From contig NAVB01000027.1 of the NCBI GenBank assembly GCA_002179805.1, positions 1-64,000 of the forward strand: a stretch of 64,000 bases of DNA. The letters run 5' to 3'. This DNA comes from Acanthamoeba lenticulata (taxonomy: Eukaryota > Discosea > Longamoebia > Acanthamoebidae). The notes below the pieces were generated by a model. The model ran no database searches and was not told the origin of the DNA. It saw nothing but the letters and a program-made list of their open reading frames with translations. Positions 20,923 to 32,203 of the stretch are shown in pieces (the first letter of the stretch is position 1; each line of letters opens with the position of its first letter). Both the position numbers and the translations under genes were made by a program.

Positions 20923-23539
20923 ATGTGGTGGCGCACTGCCAACGAGAAGGCTGAAATCGGCAGGGCCAGCGAGGGATATAGCGTGGTGCCCGGTCTGCCC
21001 CGAGCTTACTCATGGGGCGCCCTGTGGCGAACATTCCCCATGCAGAAATCCGATGACGCTGAGAAGGGCGAAAATTTGGCCAAGGTGCTCAAGGTATGGG
21101 ACTTGACGGCCTACGGTATCGGTTCTACGATCGGCGCTGGTATTTTTGTCGTTACTGGCGTCGTTGCCCGCGACAAGTACGGCTTCATTTTGCCCAATTT
21201 TTGCACAATCGAATCACATTATGAACTAAATCCTCTACGTTTGTGTTTTTTTTTGCACACTTCAAGGGCGGGGCCGGCCATTGTTTTGTCGTTCCTCTAT
21301 GCTGCCTTTGCATCCCTTATGTCAGCCTTCTGCTACGCTGAGTTTGCAGCCCGCATCCCGGTATCGGGCTCGGCCTACACGTTTGCTTACGTGACCGTGG
21401 GCGAGATCCTCGGCTGGCTGTACATCTGCCCATGCCTCTCCCTCTCTCATCTTCTTCAACCAACCTTCTTGTCGTTGTTATCGCCACAGCATTGGGTGGA
21501 ATCTTACGCTAGAGTATGCATTGAGCGCATCTGGTACGCTGCTTCTTCTGGGCAAAGGGTTCGACTCAGGAGGCACAGCCGCTCATGTTGGTGTTGTGCA
21601 GCGGTGGCACGAGGGTGGAGCGGCTACGTGCACGACTTTTTCAAGATCGTGGGCGTGGACATTCCCGACTGGCTCTCAGGCCATCCCATCTCGTCCCTCT
21701 TCTCCGTCAGGTACTACACGTGCCAAGGCCGTCTCGTGTGGCCAGATGAAGAGGGGCGCTGATTGGATTTCCACACATCACGCCAACAGTGTGCTCGCGG
21801 CGGGCATTGTGGTGGCCATGTCACTCTTGCTGCTCCTCGGCGTCAAGAACTCGGCACGGTTCAATCTCGTCATCACCGTCCTCAACGTGGCCATCATTCT
21901 GTTCGTCATCATGTACGTTTGCGCGCTCAACCGTCGTCCCTTCCGCCTTCTGCGCGATACTTCGCCACTCACGCCTCTCGCTTCCTCAAAGCCTGGGCGC
22001 CACGCAGGTGAACCCGAGCAACTGGGACCCCTTCTTCCCCTTTGGCTTCGAAGGCTCCTTTCAGGGCGCCGGCACCGTCTTCTTCTCCTTCATCGGTTCG
22101 CGATTCCTCATTTTTCATTAATTACATTTATAATTATTCTGGAGATTAATTGATTAAGTTCTTAATTAACAAAACATCGTTGTGTGCCATTTGGGTTCTA
22201 TGCACAACAGGCTTTGACAGTGTGACGACGCTGGCGGGTGAGGTGGCCAACCCTGGCCGGGATCTGCCGCTCGGCATTGGCGGCACGCTGGCCATCGCGA
22301 CGGCCCTTTACGTGGGCGTCTCGCTCATCATCACCGGTACTTGACACATTATTTTATTATTTATTAAATCAAAATATACATGTGTTTGACGAATTTGGTT
22401 ACTTATTTTTATGCGTATTCTGATTTCTTCTTACCTTGGCCCGCAGGCATGGTACCGTACACAACCGTGGACGTGGATGCGCCTCTGTCGCGGGCCTTCC
22501 AGGACCGAGGCATGACGTGGGCGGCCTGCATCATTGCGGCGGGCTCCGTTTCGACCCTCACCTCGACCACCTTCGCCTCGCTTCTCGGCCAGCCGCGCAT
22601 CTTCTACCAGATGTCTGTCGACGTACGTCGCGACTCCTTTCTAGCTTGCTGGAATGTTAATAATTCTTGTTGCCAATTAATTGCCACAGGGTCTGTTGCC
22701 TCCACTGTTCAAGGTGCTGAACTCGCGTCAGGTGCCCGTCTACGGCACCCTCATCACGGGCTTCGTCGCAGCGTAAGTTTCCTTTTCTTTTTGTTACGAT
22801 TTGTGCTTTTTCTTGTTGATTAATCTTTATTTTGGCGCGCTTGTGCAGGTCGATTGCCTTTGTGTTCGACCTGACGGACCTGGCGGATATGATCTCAATC
22901 GGCACGCTGATGGCGTTCACGATCGTGTGCAGCAGCGTGCTCGTGCTGCGCTACCGGACCCCCGAGGAACCGGTGCGGATCGCGCTGGTCGTGCTGGCCT
23001 TTGCCGCGGCCTGCCTGGCCTTCTCCTTCACCTGGCAGTTCAGCACGCCCTGGTACGCCAAGGCCCTGACGGGCACGCCCGTCCTCATCCTCTTTGGCTA
23101 CCTGCTGGCCCAGAAGACCGTCGACGTGCCCACCACCTTCCGCTGCCCGCTCGTGCCGCTCGTGCCGGCCGTCGGCGTGCTCTTCAACATCTATCTCATC
23201 ACGTCGCTGCCCCTCGCGGCCTTCTACCGTGTCCTCGTCTGGACCGCTATCGGCCTCGCCATCTACTTTGGCTACGGCATCCGCAACTCGGCCCTCCGCT
23301 TCCGCCTGGCCGCCGAGCAGGCCGGCTTCCACCAGCCGGACGACGTCGTCGTCGTGACCACGACAACAACGGCCGTCTTGCCGCGCCACAAGTCGGCGGC
23401 AGACGAGATTGAGGGCAGCAACGGGGAGGCGGGCACTGAGTATCGCTTCGGCGCCGGCGGCTCGACGCAGGCGACCTTCTCCATCAACGGCGACACGATC
23501 GGGTCGCCTTCGTCTGTCCCGCACGACAAGCTCCATTAA
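20923..23539 (+). CDS. Cationic amino-acid transporter (CAT/SLC7-like APC permease)
   Basis: Multi-exon gene of about ten exons. The N-terminus has the APC/CAT signature KVWDLTAYGIGSTIGAGIF followed by VVTGVVARDKY, with the unwound first helix. Next come SFCYAEFAARIPVSGSAYTF-type helix 2-3 residues (AFCYAEFAARIPVSGSAYTF) and GWNLTLEYALSASG. Later exons hold GFDSVTTLAGEVANPGRDLP and GLLPPLFKVLNSRQVPVYG, both typical of the eukaryotic CAT subfamily. About 13-14 membrane helices are expected, and the C-terminal tail is Thr/Ser-rich and disordered. The protein should sit in the plasma or lysosomal membrane and move cationic amino acids; substrate is inferred from subfamily only. The start at 20923 follows about 240 bp of intergenic DNA. 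Confidence 0.9.
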
Positions 23540-23645
23540 GAACGGTGCTGACGTAAGCACGGAAACGTAAAAATAAAATGACACAGAAAAATAGGGAAAC
23601 GTTTTGGCGGGAAAGCGGGAGCAAAAAAACAAAACTTTTCATAAA

Positions 23646-24582
23646 ATGCAAGCGCCATCGGCAAATGGAGCAGATGGGGGGAACCACGAAACGTTTGGTG
23701 CGGACAGTGATGATGGGCTCCTGCGAAAAGCTGCCATTAATGAAATGATTGCCCCCGAGATTCTTCCCTTTGAAACGAAACTCATCACTAAAACTAAAGA
23801 GTTCATTTTTGCTGAGGTTTGATGCTTCCTCTCTTTGTTTGCTTGGCCGAATGTGGAGCACTCACGAACGCTTGTTCCGTGGCAGGAGGAGAAAGTGACA
23901 CAGCCATACAAGGGCGAGAGCGAGGATGTGTTCCTCCGACGACAACTGCTCACCTCGTGGTACCTACAACGAGTCAAGTATTCTCTTTCAGCCTACTTGC
24001 AAACACGCCTACGCAAGGTACCGAACAAAAACGCCTCCCGATTAGATTTGCTGTTGTAACTGGCCTTCTTGGGTCGTCGGTTTGCAGATTCAGCGACATG
24101 CAGAGTACATTCTCTTCTCACCTCTGGAGAAGGCCAAGCTTTCGCCCAACGAGCTTGAGTTCCTCACCCAGTACTCCTCTCCGTGGACGATTTTACAACG
24201 TAACCTTCGTCCCACTGATTCCCTTCTGCTTGTCCAGATTCAGGGAGCTGGAACAGGAGCAGAGTCGAGCAGTCGATCTAATCTCTCCCAAGATTGCAGA
24301 GCGTATCGGCGACAGCGGGATTCCAAAAGCAGGTACGTCTCTCCATGAAGTTGGCTCCCTTCGTCTTCTCCATGACTGTTGACACTTTCTCCCTGCTTGA
24401 TGGATCGATCAGCGATGCCCAAGCTCAGTACAAACGTGTTCGTCAAGGCGACGGAGGATGTGCGAACGCTCGAGGTAGATGGCATCGCCATCGACCTGGT
24501 CAAGGACTCAGTCTACTACCTGCCTTATCGTAACGTGCGCGACCTTGTCGTGACCGAGGGCGACAAGGTGGCCCTTATGTAG
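23646..24582 (+). CDS. SLD5: GINS complex subunit SLD5
   Basis: Spliced gene of about five exons. The order of motifs is that of SLD5 (GINS4). MIAPEILPFETKLI corresponds to the N-terminal helix. YLQRVKYSLSAYLQTRLRKIQ is the hallmark helix, equivalent to the animal RIRYVLSSYLRCRLMKIEK. LSPNELEFLTQF follows, with its intron falling at 24171-24237. The C-terminal beta domain includes VFVKATEDVRTLEVDG and DLVKDSVYYLPYRNVRDLV. GINS is part of the CMG replicative helicase and is essential for DNA replication initiation and fork progression. Length (about 210-220 residues) is normal. The start is the first ATG in frame, 106 bp after the stop of the transporter gene. Confidence 0.9.
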
Positions 24583-24922
24583 CCAGCATGTAGGGAGAAA
24601 GTTTCATGTTCCCGTCTTTCCCATTCCCTCATTCCCTCATTCCCTCTGAGGATGCATCGCCTCATGGCTGGTGTTGTGTAAAACGACTCCCGACGCCCAA
24701 GAAGAGCTTTCAAAGCGCGGGGGGAAGGCCGCGTGCTTGTCGGGAAGGCGCACGCACGTAGGTGTCGACTTTCCGGTCATAGACCCTGCTCGACACACAA
24801 TAAAAGGCCATAACGAAGGACGAAGATAGAAGAAGGCTTCTCTTCGCCTTGACCGCTCCTTCACACCAACACAGGACAACATCTACTTCTTCTTCTCGGG
24901 CGTAATCTAATCCTTCGCAAGG
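24583..24922 (+). other. Intergenic region upstream of the PIWI gene
   Basis: Stretch of 340 bp between SLD5 and the PIWI gene on the same strand. It holds a small TTCCCTCA tandem near 24620-24645 and otherwise plain sequence. No gene or RNA structure is seen. Confidence 0.4.
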
Positions 24923-27900
24923 ATGGAACAACCAGAGAGGAAGAGAAAGGTGGAAGAAGAAGAAGAAGAAGGGGACATCTCCCAAGTGACCCAACAACAA
25001 GCACGACCTGGTGCGACAGCCCAACCTTCACTGGATCTTTCTCTCGATCGAGCTTACGCCCTTACCCCTCGCTACTCTCTTTTTCTGTGGCCGCAGACGA
25101 AAAGAAGGCCAAACAGGAGGTCTCGAGCATTGTCGCCACCAAAGACGCTGCGCCTCCCACGACGGGCGCACGGATTAGACTCGTCGCCAACTGTTTCCCC
25201 GTCTACGTAGGTTCCGCGTCCAAGTGTTGCTTGTCATCTGTTCTGTTCACAAACAGTACTAATCTGTGCTCTCATCATCATCGTCATTGCACCATCTGCA
25301 GTGGGCTCCAGAGAGGATCTATGTGCACCACATGCACTTTGATCCTCAGCTCGGCCAGGAAACAAGCATCCACGTCAAGCGCACCTTCCTCGCGGCGAAC
25401 AAGGCCGCACTGGCAACGCGCTACTTCCCCTATGGTGAGCTGCTCTTTGCGCAGCGCGACCTGAGCGGGCAGACCTTCAAGGGGACGGTCAACGGCATCG
25501 ACTACACGATGACCCTCTCCGAGAAGGTCCAACTGGCCCCTAACAAGGCCGTACCCGAACGGCTGGCGATGTTCTCCCGACTGTTCAAGATGGTTTGTGT
25601 CCCCTCCCTCTTGCTTCTCTTGTTGGAATCCTACTCACAACAACTCCACAGGTCTTGGGCAAGAAGGGCTTCCTTCGTATCCGCGACTCTGTGTACGACA
25701 GCCACAACGCCATCCAGGTTCGGGATATGAAGGGCTTTCGGGGCTTTTCAACCAACGTCGCCAGCTTCCAGGTGCGTCCTCTTTCCACTTGTACGAGTTC
25801 ATGGCTAACCTGTTGGGTGCTACCCGGGCCAGGCGGGCATCCTGCTCAACCTAGACCTTGCCTACAAGTGGATTCAATCACGTATGTTGCTCGCCTCTTC
25901 CTCCCGCTACCTCTGCAGGATCTATTTTTCTTGATTTTTTTTTTAAAATTACAAGTTTTTCTTCTCGACGTGATGCGCAGGGACCGTGCTCCAGATGCTC
26001 AGGCGAGACCGCTCGCACGATGCCCAATTGATGGAGAAGCAGACGGTGCTCACCCAGTACGGCGACCGGCAACGCTTTTATCGAGTCCATTCGATCGACT
26101 TTGACAAGAGTACGTCGTGGTTGCTTTGTATTTGTTTGCTCAAATCCTAGCCTTGAGCCACCACCACAGCGCCCAGAAGTACTTTTATGCTGCGCCGTCG
26201 GGGCTCACACAAGTACGCGACGCCGGTCGAAGAGGAGATCAGCTTTGCTGACTACTACCGACGGTATTCCTCCCCTCGTCGTTTTCTTCTTCTTCTTCAT
26301 ATGTGGAATTGATAGCTGGCGTGGTACACATCTCGTAGGGTCCACAACCAGCACATCCACGATCTGAACCAGCCGCTGCTCAAAGTGGTCGAGAAGAGGC
26401 GGCGGCCGACCGATGGAGCACTGGTGGAAGAAGTCATCTACCTCGTGCCCGAGCTCTGCGTCTTGGCCAACCTCACCGAGGACATGCGCACCGACGGCCA
26501 GTACCTTTCCCGCGTCCCTTCCCCATTGTGCCGCACCTCGTGGCTGGTGTCGTGACCGCATATGTCGACAACAACCACGACAGGCTGCGCCTCGAGATGA
26601 TGCACAAGACGAGCGCCGATCCGGGCATCAGGATGAGAGAGCTCGAGAAGCTCATCGCCGGCTTCCAGTTCGGCGGCCCCACCGGCGGTAACCATTACCA
26701 ACCACACCCCGGCGGCACCCCGGCAGCCGAGGACCCGGCGAGCGTGCTGGCCGAGTGGGGTGTCGTGATCGACCCGAAGCCGCTGGGCATCGAAGGCCGC
26801 GTGCTGCCCAAGGAGACCCTCAAACTCGGCCAGAACGCTCAGAAAGACGTGGAAGGTCCGTCTTCCCATGCTGACGTCATCACCAAGGATCATGCTGACG
26901 TCCTGTCCCGTTCCCCTACAGCCATATGGCGCGACCTGTTTGGTGAGCCGCCCAGCAAGGGCAGGCCGGCGCGCCCGTCGGCCCCCTCGGTAGGCATGTT
27001 CGACTCGATCGCGCTGGAGTCGTGGGTCGTCTTTGGGCCTCCGGCGGTGGTCAATGACATGGTCGCCGTGTTTAACACGGTCAAGCACGAGCTCGGGCTG
27101 GTGATCGAGCCGCCGCACGTCGTCCCGGTGGCATCTGCCCGCCAAGCGCCGGATGCCATGCGCCAGTGGCGAGGCGACCGAAAGCCGCAGATCTTTGTCG
27201 TGATACTGCAGACCAACGCGGCAGCGACCTACAACAGCGTCAAGCAGGTGATGGCCGACATTCCGATCCCGATCCAGTGCGTGCGCCAGCAGACGGTGGT
27301 CGGCGGCCAGCGCGAGTCCAAGTGCAAGGGCGTCCTGCAGCAGATGGTCTGCAAGATGGGCGGCGCGCCCTGGTCGTACGTCTTTTTCAGATTCTTTGCT
27401 TTTTTAAATAGTAAAAATAGAAGAATATTAAAGATTTTTACTAATTTAGTTGCAATAAATTGGCAGGATCAACATTCCATTCCCCTCCCCCACAATGATT
27501 GTGGGAATTGATATCTCGCACTCAAAGACCACCTTTGGGTACGCTACCTTGATAAATTTATTTAATTTTTTAAAACATTAATTTTGTTGATTTTATAATT
27601 TTTACTTATGCTACAAATATTTGCTTGTTTGCAGGCAATCCGTGCTGGCGTACACGGCTACGCTCAACAGCAGCTACACGCGCTACTTTGGGGACATCAA
27701 GACCCAACGCCCCAACCAAGAGATCGCGACAAGCCTCGTGGATTCGTTCAAGCGCTCCTTGGACCGCTTTTATGACTACAACCAGTGCCTGCCCGACCGC
27801 ATCATCATTTACCGCGACGATCCAGGCGGACGCGGCTCCCGTGATGCCATGGTCCCTTCCTCTTCATCCTTCTTTGCTACACCTTACAATTTCTTTCTTT

Positions 27901-28559
27901 TCTTTTACCATTTTACCATTTTAATATATTAATATATAAATATAACAGATGATGCACGAGGTGGTGCCGTTGCTGGAGTTCATGCGGGAGAAGAACGTGC
28001 AAGCGAGCCTGACCGTGCTGGTGGTGAGCAAGCGCGGCCTCATGCGCGTGGTGACGCCCGAGCGCCAGAACCCGCCTGCCGGCACGGTCATCGACACGGG
28101 CATCGTCTCGCGCGACTACAATGACTTCTTCCTCATCCCCCACACCTGCCGCGTCGGTACGTCCCGTGATCATCCTTCATCATCATCGCCATTATCGTTG
28201 TCGCCGCAATTGACATGAACAACAACAACAGGAACGGTCAAGCCAACGCAGTACCAGGTCGTGTACCGCACGCCGGGGTCCGAGTCGCAGGACACCTCAA
28301 CGGACATCCTGCAGCAGCTGACCTACAAACTGTGCCACCTCTACTACAGTACGCTGGCATCCTCTTCATCGTGTTGCCCTGATATGTCGTGTTCTCATGT
28401 CGTGTTCTCATGTGATGGCAATGGCCAGACTTTATGGGCACCATCGCCGAGCCGGCGCCCCTGCGCTACGCCGACCGGCTGGCGGGGCTCGTCCGCCAGG
28501 CCATGACCATGGGCACCCTGCCACACGCGGACTTGTCCGACTTGCTCTTTTACCTGTGA
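24923..28559 (+). CDS. PIWI-clade Argonaute
   Basis: Many exons. A short acidic N-terminus precedes the N domain (IRLVANCFPV, WAPERIYVHHMHFDP). The PAZ domain carries STFMLRRRGSHKYATPV, EISFADYYRR and NQHIHDLNQPLL. Then come LVPELCVLANLTEDMR, the MID domain (YNSVKQ, IQCVRQQTV, CKMGGAPW) and PIWI. Several segments match animal PIWI rather than AGO proteins, including KMGGxxW, PxRIIxYRD and the end LSDLLFYL. The 5'-end pocket residues (Y-x3-K, QCV, K of KMGG) are present. Catalytic residues are D in GIDISHS (about 27510), D in IYRDDPG (27816) and D in RYADRLA (28473), giving a DEDD-type tetrad where animal PIWIs have His; the Glu finger was not placed. Slicing is therefore likely possible. It probably binds small RNAs to silence transposons or genes. 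Confidence 0.93.
26872..26900. repeat. Intronic TGACGTCA palindrome, PIWI gene
   Basis: One perfect TGACGTCA at 26872-26879 and a near copy (CATGCTGACGTC) about 20 bp on, both inside an intron of the PIWI gene that ends at a CCCCTACAG acceptor. It belongs to the set of intronic copies also found in DIS3 and the RasGAP gene. Confidence 0.7.
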
Positions 28560-28643
28560 GGCGCCACGCGTTGGACGCGTTGCACTGCAACTCATATAAT
28601 AAGCTGTTATCTTCTTGTTTGTTTTGGTGTTTGCATCATCCTT

Positions 28644-29969
28644 TCACAAGTCAAACATCAGGCCAGGCAAGGAGAGCTTCGCAAAGCACAATTCGATTGA
28701 GTGCGCTTCGTCGGTAGGTAGACCTGCCTCGAGGCCACACCTGTCGACCAAGCCCCAGCACAGATACAGCATGACCAACAGCCACGCAAACTGCGTTCCC
28801 CCGTCGAGAAGCGATTCGGCCACTGGCCGGAGGCGCTTCCAGTTCAACTGCATCTGGGCAGAACCAGAGCTGGTGGTCGGCATCTCGTGAGGCTGTACGT
28901 CGGCAAGCTCGGCCAAGATAAGAGCAAAGGCTCTGTTCCAGTTCACGAGGACGCTGACGAGCGCGCTCACGAGAAGGCAGTGCATGTTCTGGCGGTGAAC
29001 AGCGGGACCGTAGCGAGAGGCCTCGTGCTCGGTGGCGTTGACAAAGACGACTGTCGTCTCCATGGAGTAGGTTGCAATGAAACGGCTCAGCAGCTCTCTT
29101 CCTCCTCGCACAGTCCCACAGCTGCGCAGGAATTTGAGCGCCTCTTCGCGGCGCTCCATGACGACCGCCTTGCTCGCAGAGGAGGTGTCTGTGATGACCA
29201 ACATGAAGCGCGTGTCGGGTCTGAGCTGCTTGAAGAAGGCCAACTCTTCGGGTAAGATCTTGTGCCAAGCGCGTATCACGATCATGACCAGTCGGAACTC
29301 AAACTTCCCCCGGAGCTCGAGCTTCTTCATGTCGGCGTGAAGGTCGTTCACCGACTTTCGGTTCTTCCATGAAGGCAGCCCTTGGCCTTCCCACCATCTC
29401 ACCTTGGACTCGGCATGGATCCTGTGGGAACGCTGGCTTGACCTTGTCCGCGGAGTCCTGCTGATGGAGCTCAGGCACCGACAGGCCAGTGATGGCGGAG
29501 AGCAGAGTCGACTTGCCGGATCCCTCGGCGCCAACGACGGCAATATGCACTTCCTCTTGGTCTGCGGCATCGGAAAGGAGAGGGTGACGTTCTATGAGCT
29601 GGGCTAGCTTAGGCAGAGGCGTTTCCTCATGCACATGGTTGATCGATTGGTCGAAGCTGGGCCTGGGCGGTGGTCCGTAAGGAAGCTCTTTTCGACAAAA
29701 AGGGCACCTAGAATCTGTGTGTAAAGGGAAAAAGAGTAAGAAGCAAGTCAGCAAGGTGGAAGCCAGGATGGATGATAGTGAGAGCTTGTACCGCGGTCTT
29801 TCACCCTGCGGTAGCAGCTCTGGCAGATGAATTTACGACAGCATGGATACTGAACGAACGCTGTCAGGTTGAAGTCCTCACAGCACACCGCACACTCGTC
29901 CTCAAAAAGGCGGTTCAGCAGCTCTTCCATGTTGATCTGCGTCATGTGGTTTGTTGATCTGCTACCCAC
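28644..29969 (-). CDS. RING finger fused to a P-loop GTPase-like domain, paralogue 1
   Basis: Spliced gene. Exon 1 from 29969 encodes a C3HC4-like RING (CAVCCEDF, CCRKFICQSCYRRV) completed after an intron by RCPFCRKELPYG. Next comes a P-loop domain: HIAVVGAEGSGKSTLLSAITG, then by a splice at GGCCT|GTCGGT the segment VRWWEGQGLPSW in the position of the G3 loop. Further on are a helix pair, the strand DTRFMLVITDTS in the position of G4, and FVNATEHEAS in the position of G5. Near the C-terminus FAWLLVMLYLCWGLV may be a membrane helix. RING domains recruit E2 enzymes, so this is probably a membrane-associated ubiquitin ligase controlled by a GTPase-like module. The gene at 33636-34723 shares domain order and the WWExxG motif. 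I know no named family with this build. The 3' end faces the PIWI gene 84 bp away. Confidence 0.75.
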
Positions 29970-30068
29970 TTGGCCAGCAACTTTTGGTTTGAGGCGTCAC
30001 GCGTCATGAAATCATAACCAAGACACATCACACCACCAGTAGTGCCACTTTGTGTCAACAAGAGGTCT

Positions 30069-30086
30069 ACTTGATAGATATCAAGT
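30069..30086. promoter_or_regulatory. Perfect inverted repeat upstream of RING-GTPase 1
   Basis: ACTTGAT and ATCAAGT flank AGAT, an inverted repeat with 7-bp arms and a 4-base loop. It lies about 100 bp upstream of the start of the RING-GTPase gene (minus). It could be a dimeric transcription-factor site; no function is shown by the sequence alone. Confidence 0.4.
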
Positions 30087-30151
30087 GACACGTCGACAAA
30101 AACGTTCTTAAAAAGAAAAAAAGGTTCAAATCTCTTGGCCTCTAGAGGTTC

Positions 30152-32101
30152 CTACTGGTCGCCATACTTGCGAATGTACCAGTCGGCCATCCTCTGAATG
30201 CCATCCTCGAGGTCAACCTGCGTACGCCACACGTCTCATGTCAGTTCATGTACTTTTGCTTCTTCGTTCTTCTTGGAAAAGACAAGAAGAAGGAGAAAGG
30301 AGAGAGGTACCGCCGGCCAGTAATCCAGGAGGGTCCGCGCCTTGCGCGGATCGGCGTACGTGATTGGCACATCGCCCGGCTGCGGCAACGCAAGTCAGAA
30401 AAACAACATAAACATTAAAAACATAAAGTAAAAAACATAAAACAATAAAAATAAAACATAAAAAAGCTCACCTGAGGTGGCAACCGGTTGATGATGGCCT
30501 TCTTCCCCACGGCGCGCTCAACCACTTCAATGAATCTGTTCCATAACAACAATCATAACAACAACAAGAACGGTGATGACGATGACGATCAGCACCAAAG
30601 AGAGTGAGTTGGGCCAACGCCAAGAGAACGCACCGGCTGAGGGTAGCAGGTCGCGAGTTACCGAGGTTGATGATCTGCATCTCAACAAAGGGCTTGTCGA
30701 GTGCCGCTACGATCCCCTGAAATTCAAAACGTTTCATTAATATCAAAAAAATAAATAAAAATTATAATTCAATAGAAATAGGAAAATGTCGAACCTTGAC
30801 AGTATCAGACACGAAGGTGTAATCACGCGACGTCGATCCATCGCCGTACACGTCGATGGGCTTGCCCCTGGAGACAAGCATCGCGCCACAGTGGCGTTGT
30901 GGTCAGTCAACGTGCGAGGCATGAATGGAAGGACGGATCTACCGGTAGATGGCGTCGATGAACTTGAAGGGCGCCATGTCGGGCCGACCGCGCGGCCCGT
31001 AGACGGTGAAAAAGCGGAGCGCGGCCATTGGGATCCCGTACAGGTGGTTGTACGTCAGCGCCAGCAGCTCGCAGCTCTGCCGTGTCAACGTACGCGTTTG
31101 TGCGCGCGTTCGTGCGGTGTGAGTCAGGCTGGCGTGTTGCAACGCGCAAGCGGGGACTCGCGCTCGTACCCTCTTGGTGGCAGCGTAGGGGCTCACCTGT
31201 GTATGCGTATGCGCGCGTGCGCGTCAGCCCAAGCGCAGGTGAAGTTGGGGGTAGGGGAGGAGGCCATGGCGTACGGGAGCGTCAACGCGGTCGGTCTCGC
31301 TGAAGGGCACTTTGGCGTTTTGGCCGTAGACCGAGGAGGAGGAGGCGAACACAAAGTTGTACACCTTGTAGTCGCGCGCCATGTCCAGCATCACCAACGT
31401 CCCTGTTGATCCGCAGCAACACAAGATGAAACAGAGGTTAATGGATCGACAAGATGTAGCGCTTTATGTAGTGCTTCCTGTCGAGCAAGAGAAGGTGCAC
31501 CCTGGAGGTTGGAGTGAATATAGATGTCGGGATTGTGGATCGAGTAGCGCACGCCAGCCCGAGCCGCGAGGTGGCATATGTGGGTGACAGGCGTCCCAGC
31601 CTTTGCTGCCTCCTCGAACACGGCCTTCATCTTGGCACGGTCAGCCATGTCAAAACGGTGCACGGTCAGGCGGCCACTGTTCTTTACCCTGAATTGACAC
31701 AACGAAGATGAATTTGTGAAGCAAATGTAAATTGGCAGATTGTGGACGAACCTGGAACTTTTCTCAAGAGCGGCAAGGTTCTCTTCCTTGATGGAAATGT
31801 CGTAGTAATCATTGACCTCATCTACAATAATCACATCATCTCCTCGGCCGAGCAGGACTTGTGCGGTATGTGAACCGATAAATCCCGCGCCGCCAGTGAG
31901 CAGGACCACCTTCTTTTTAGCGGTAGGCCAGCCCTGCGCCACCTTGGCCACAGATCGGTAGTCGATGTCGGGCTCAGTGCTGGTGCTGTGCCAGGTCGAC
32001 ATGAAGTAGAGAAGGAAGGTAGCAACGAGAAGCAAGAGAAGCCAATTACTGCGCACATGCTCTGCGATTGAGCGTGGTCGAATGCCTGCCATGTAGGGCA
32101 T
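30152..32101 (-). CDS. UDP-glucuronate 4-epimerase, type II membrane protein
   Basis: Multi-exon gene, about seven exons. A short cytosolic N-terminus is followed by one signal-anchor helix ([15 protein letters not shown]) and a lumenal extended SDR enzyme. Visible are the NAD-binding GGAGFIGSH with a following Asp for the ribose ([11 protein letters not shown]), [11 protein letters not shown], the catalytic Ser in ASSSSVYG, YxxxK in SPYAATKRS, and [18 protein letters not shown]. The last two are diagnostic of the UDP-GlcA 4-epimerase/CapI group. The end reads [10 protein letters not shown]. The enzyme converts UDP-glucuronate to UDP-galacturonate, in Golgi membranes in plants, for acidic polysaccharides. 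In an amoeba it could feed surface glycans or cyst-wall polymers; that is an inference. A second in-frame ATG at 32092 is possible. It is divergent from the gene at 32204. Confidence 0.93.
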
Positions 32102-32203
32102 CTCGCCAGATCATCCAAGTGGAAACCCGTTTCCCATATTTTCTCTTCTGATTATTTTTCTCGTTTTCTCATTGCCTGGCGCGTTTGACTGCTGTCGGGC
32201 AAG

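Noticed and set aside
28644..29969. Assigning RING-GTPase 1 to the immunity-related GTPase (IRG) family
   Set aside because: The P-loop and order are compatible, but the G3 loop is WWExxG and the N-terminal RING is foreign to IRGs, so the family name would be a guess.
31028..31409. Plus-strand open frames opposite the epimerase gene
   Set aside because: They are antisense to conserved SDR motifs and introns on the minus strand and show no protein features.
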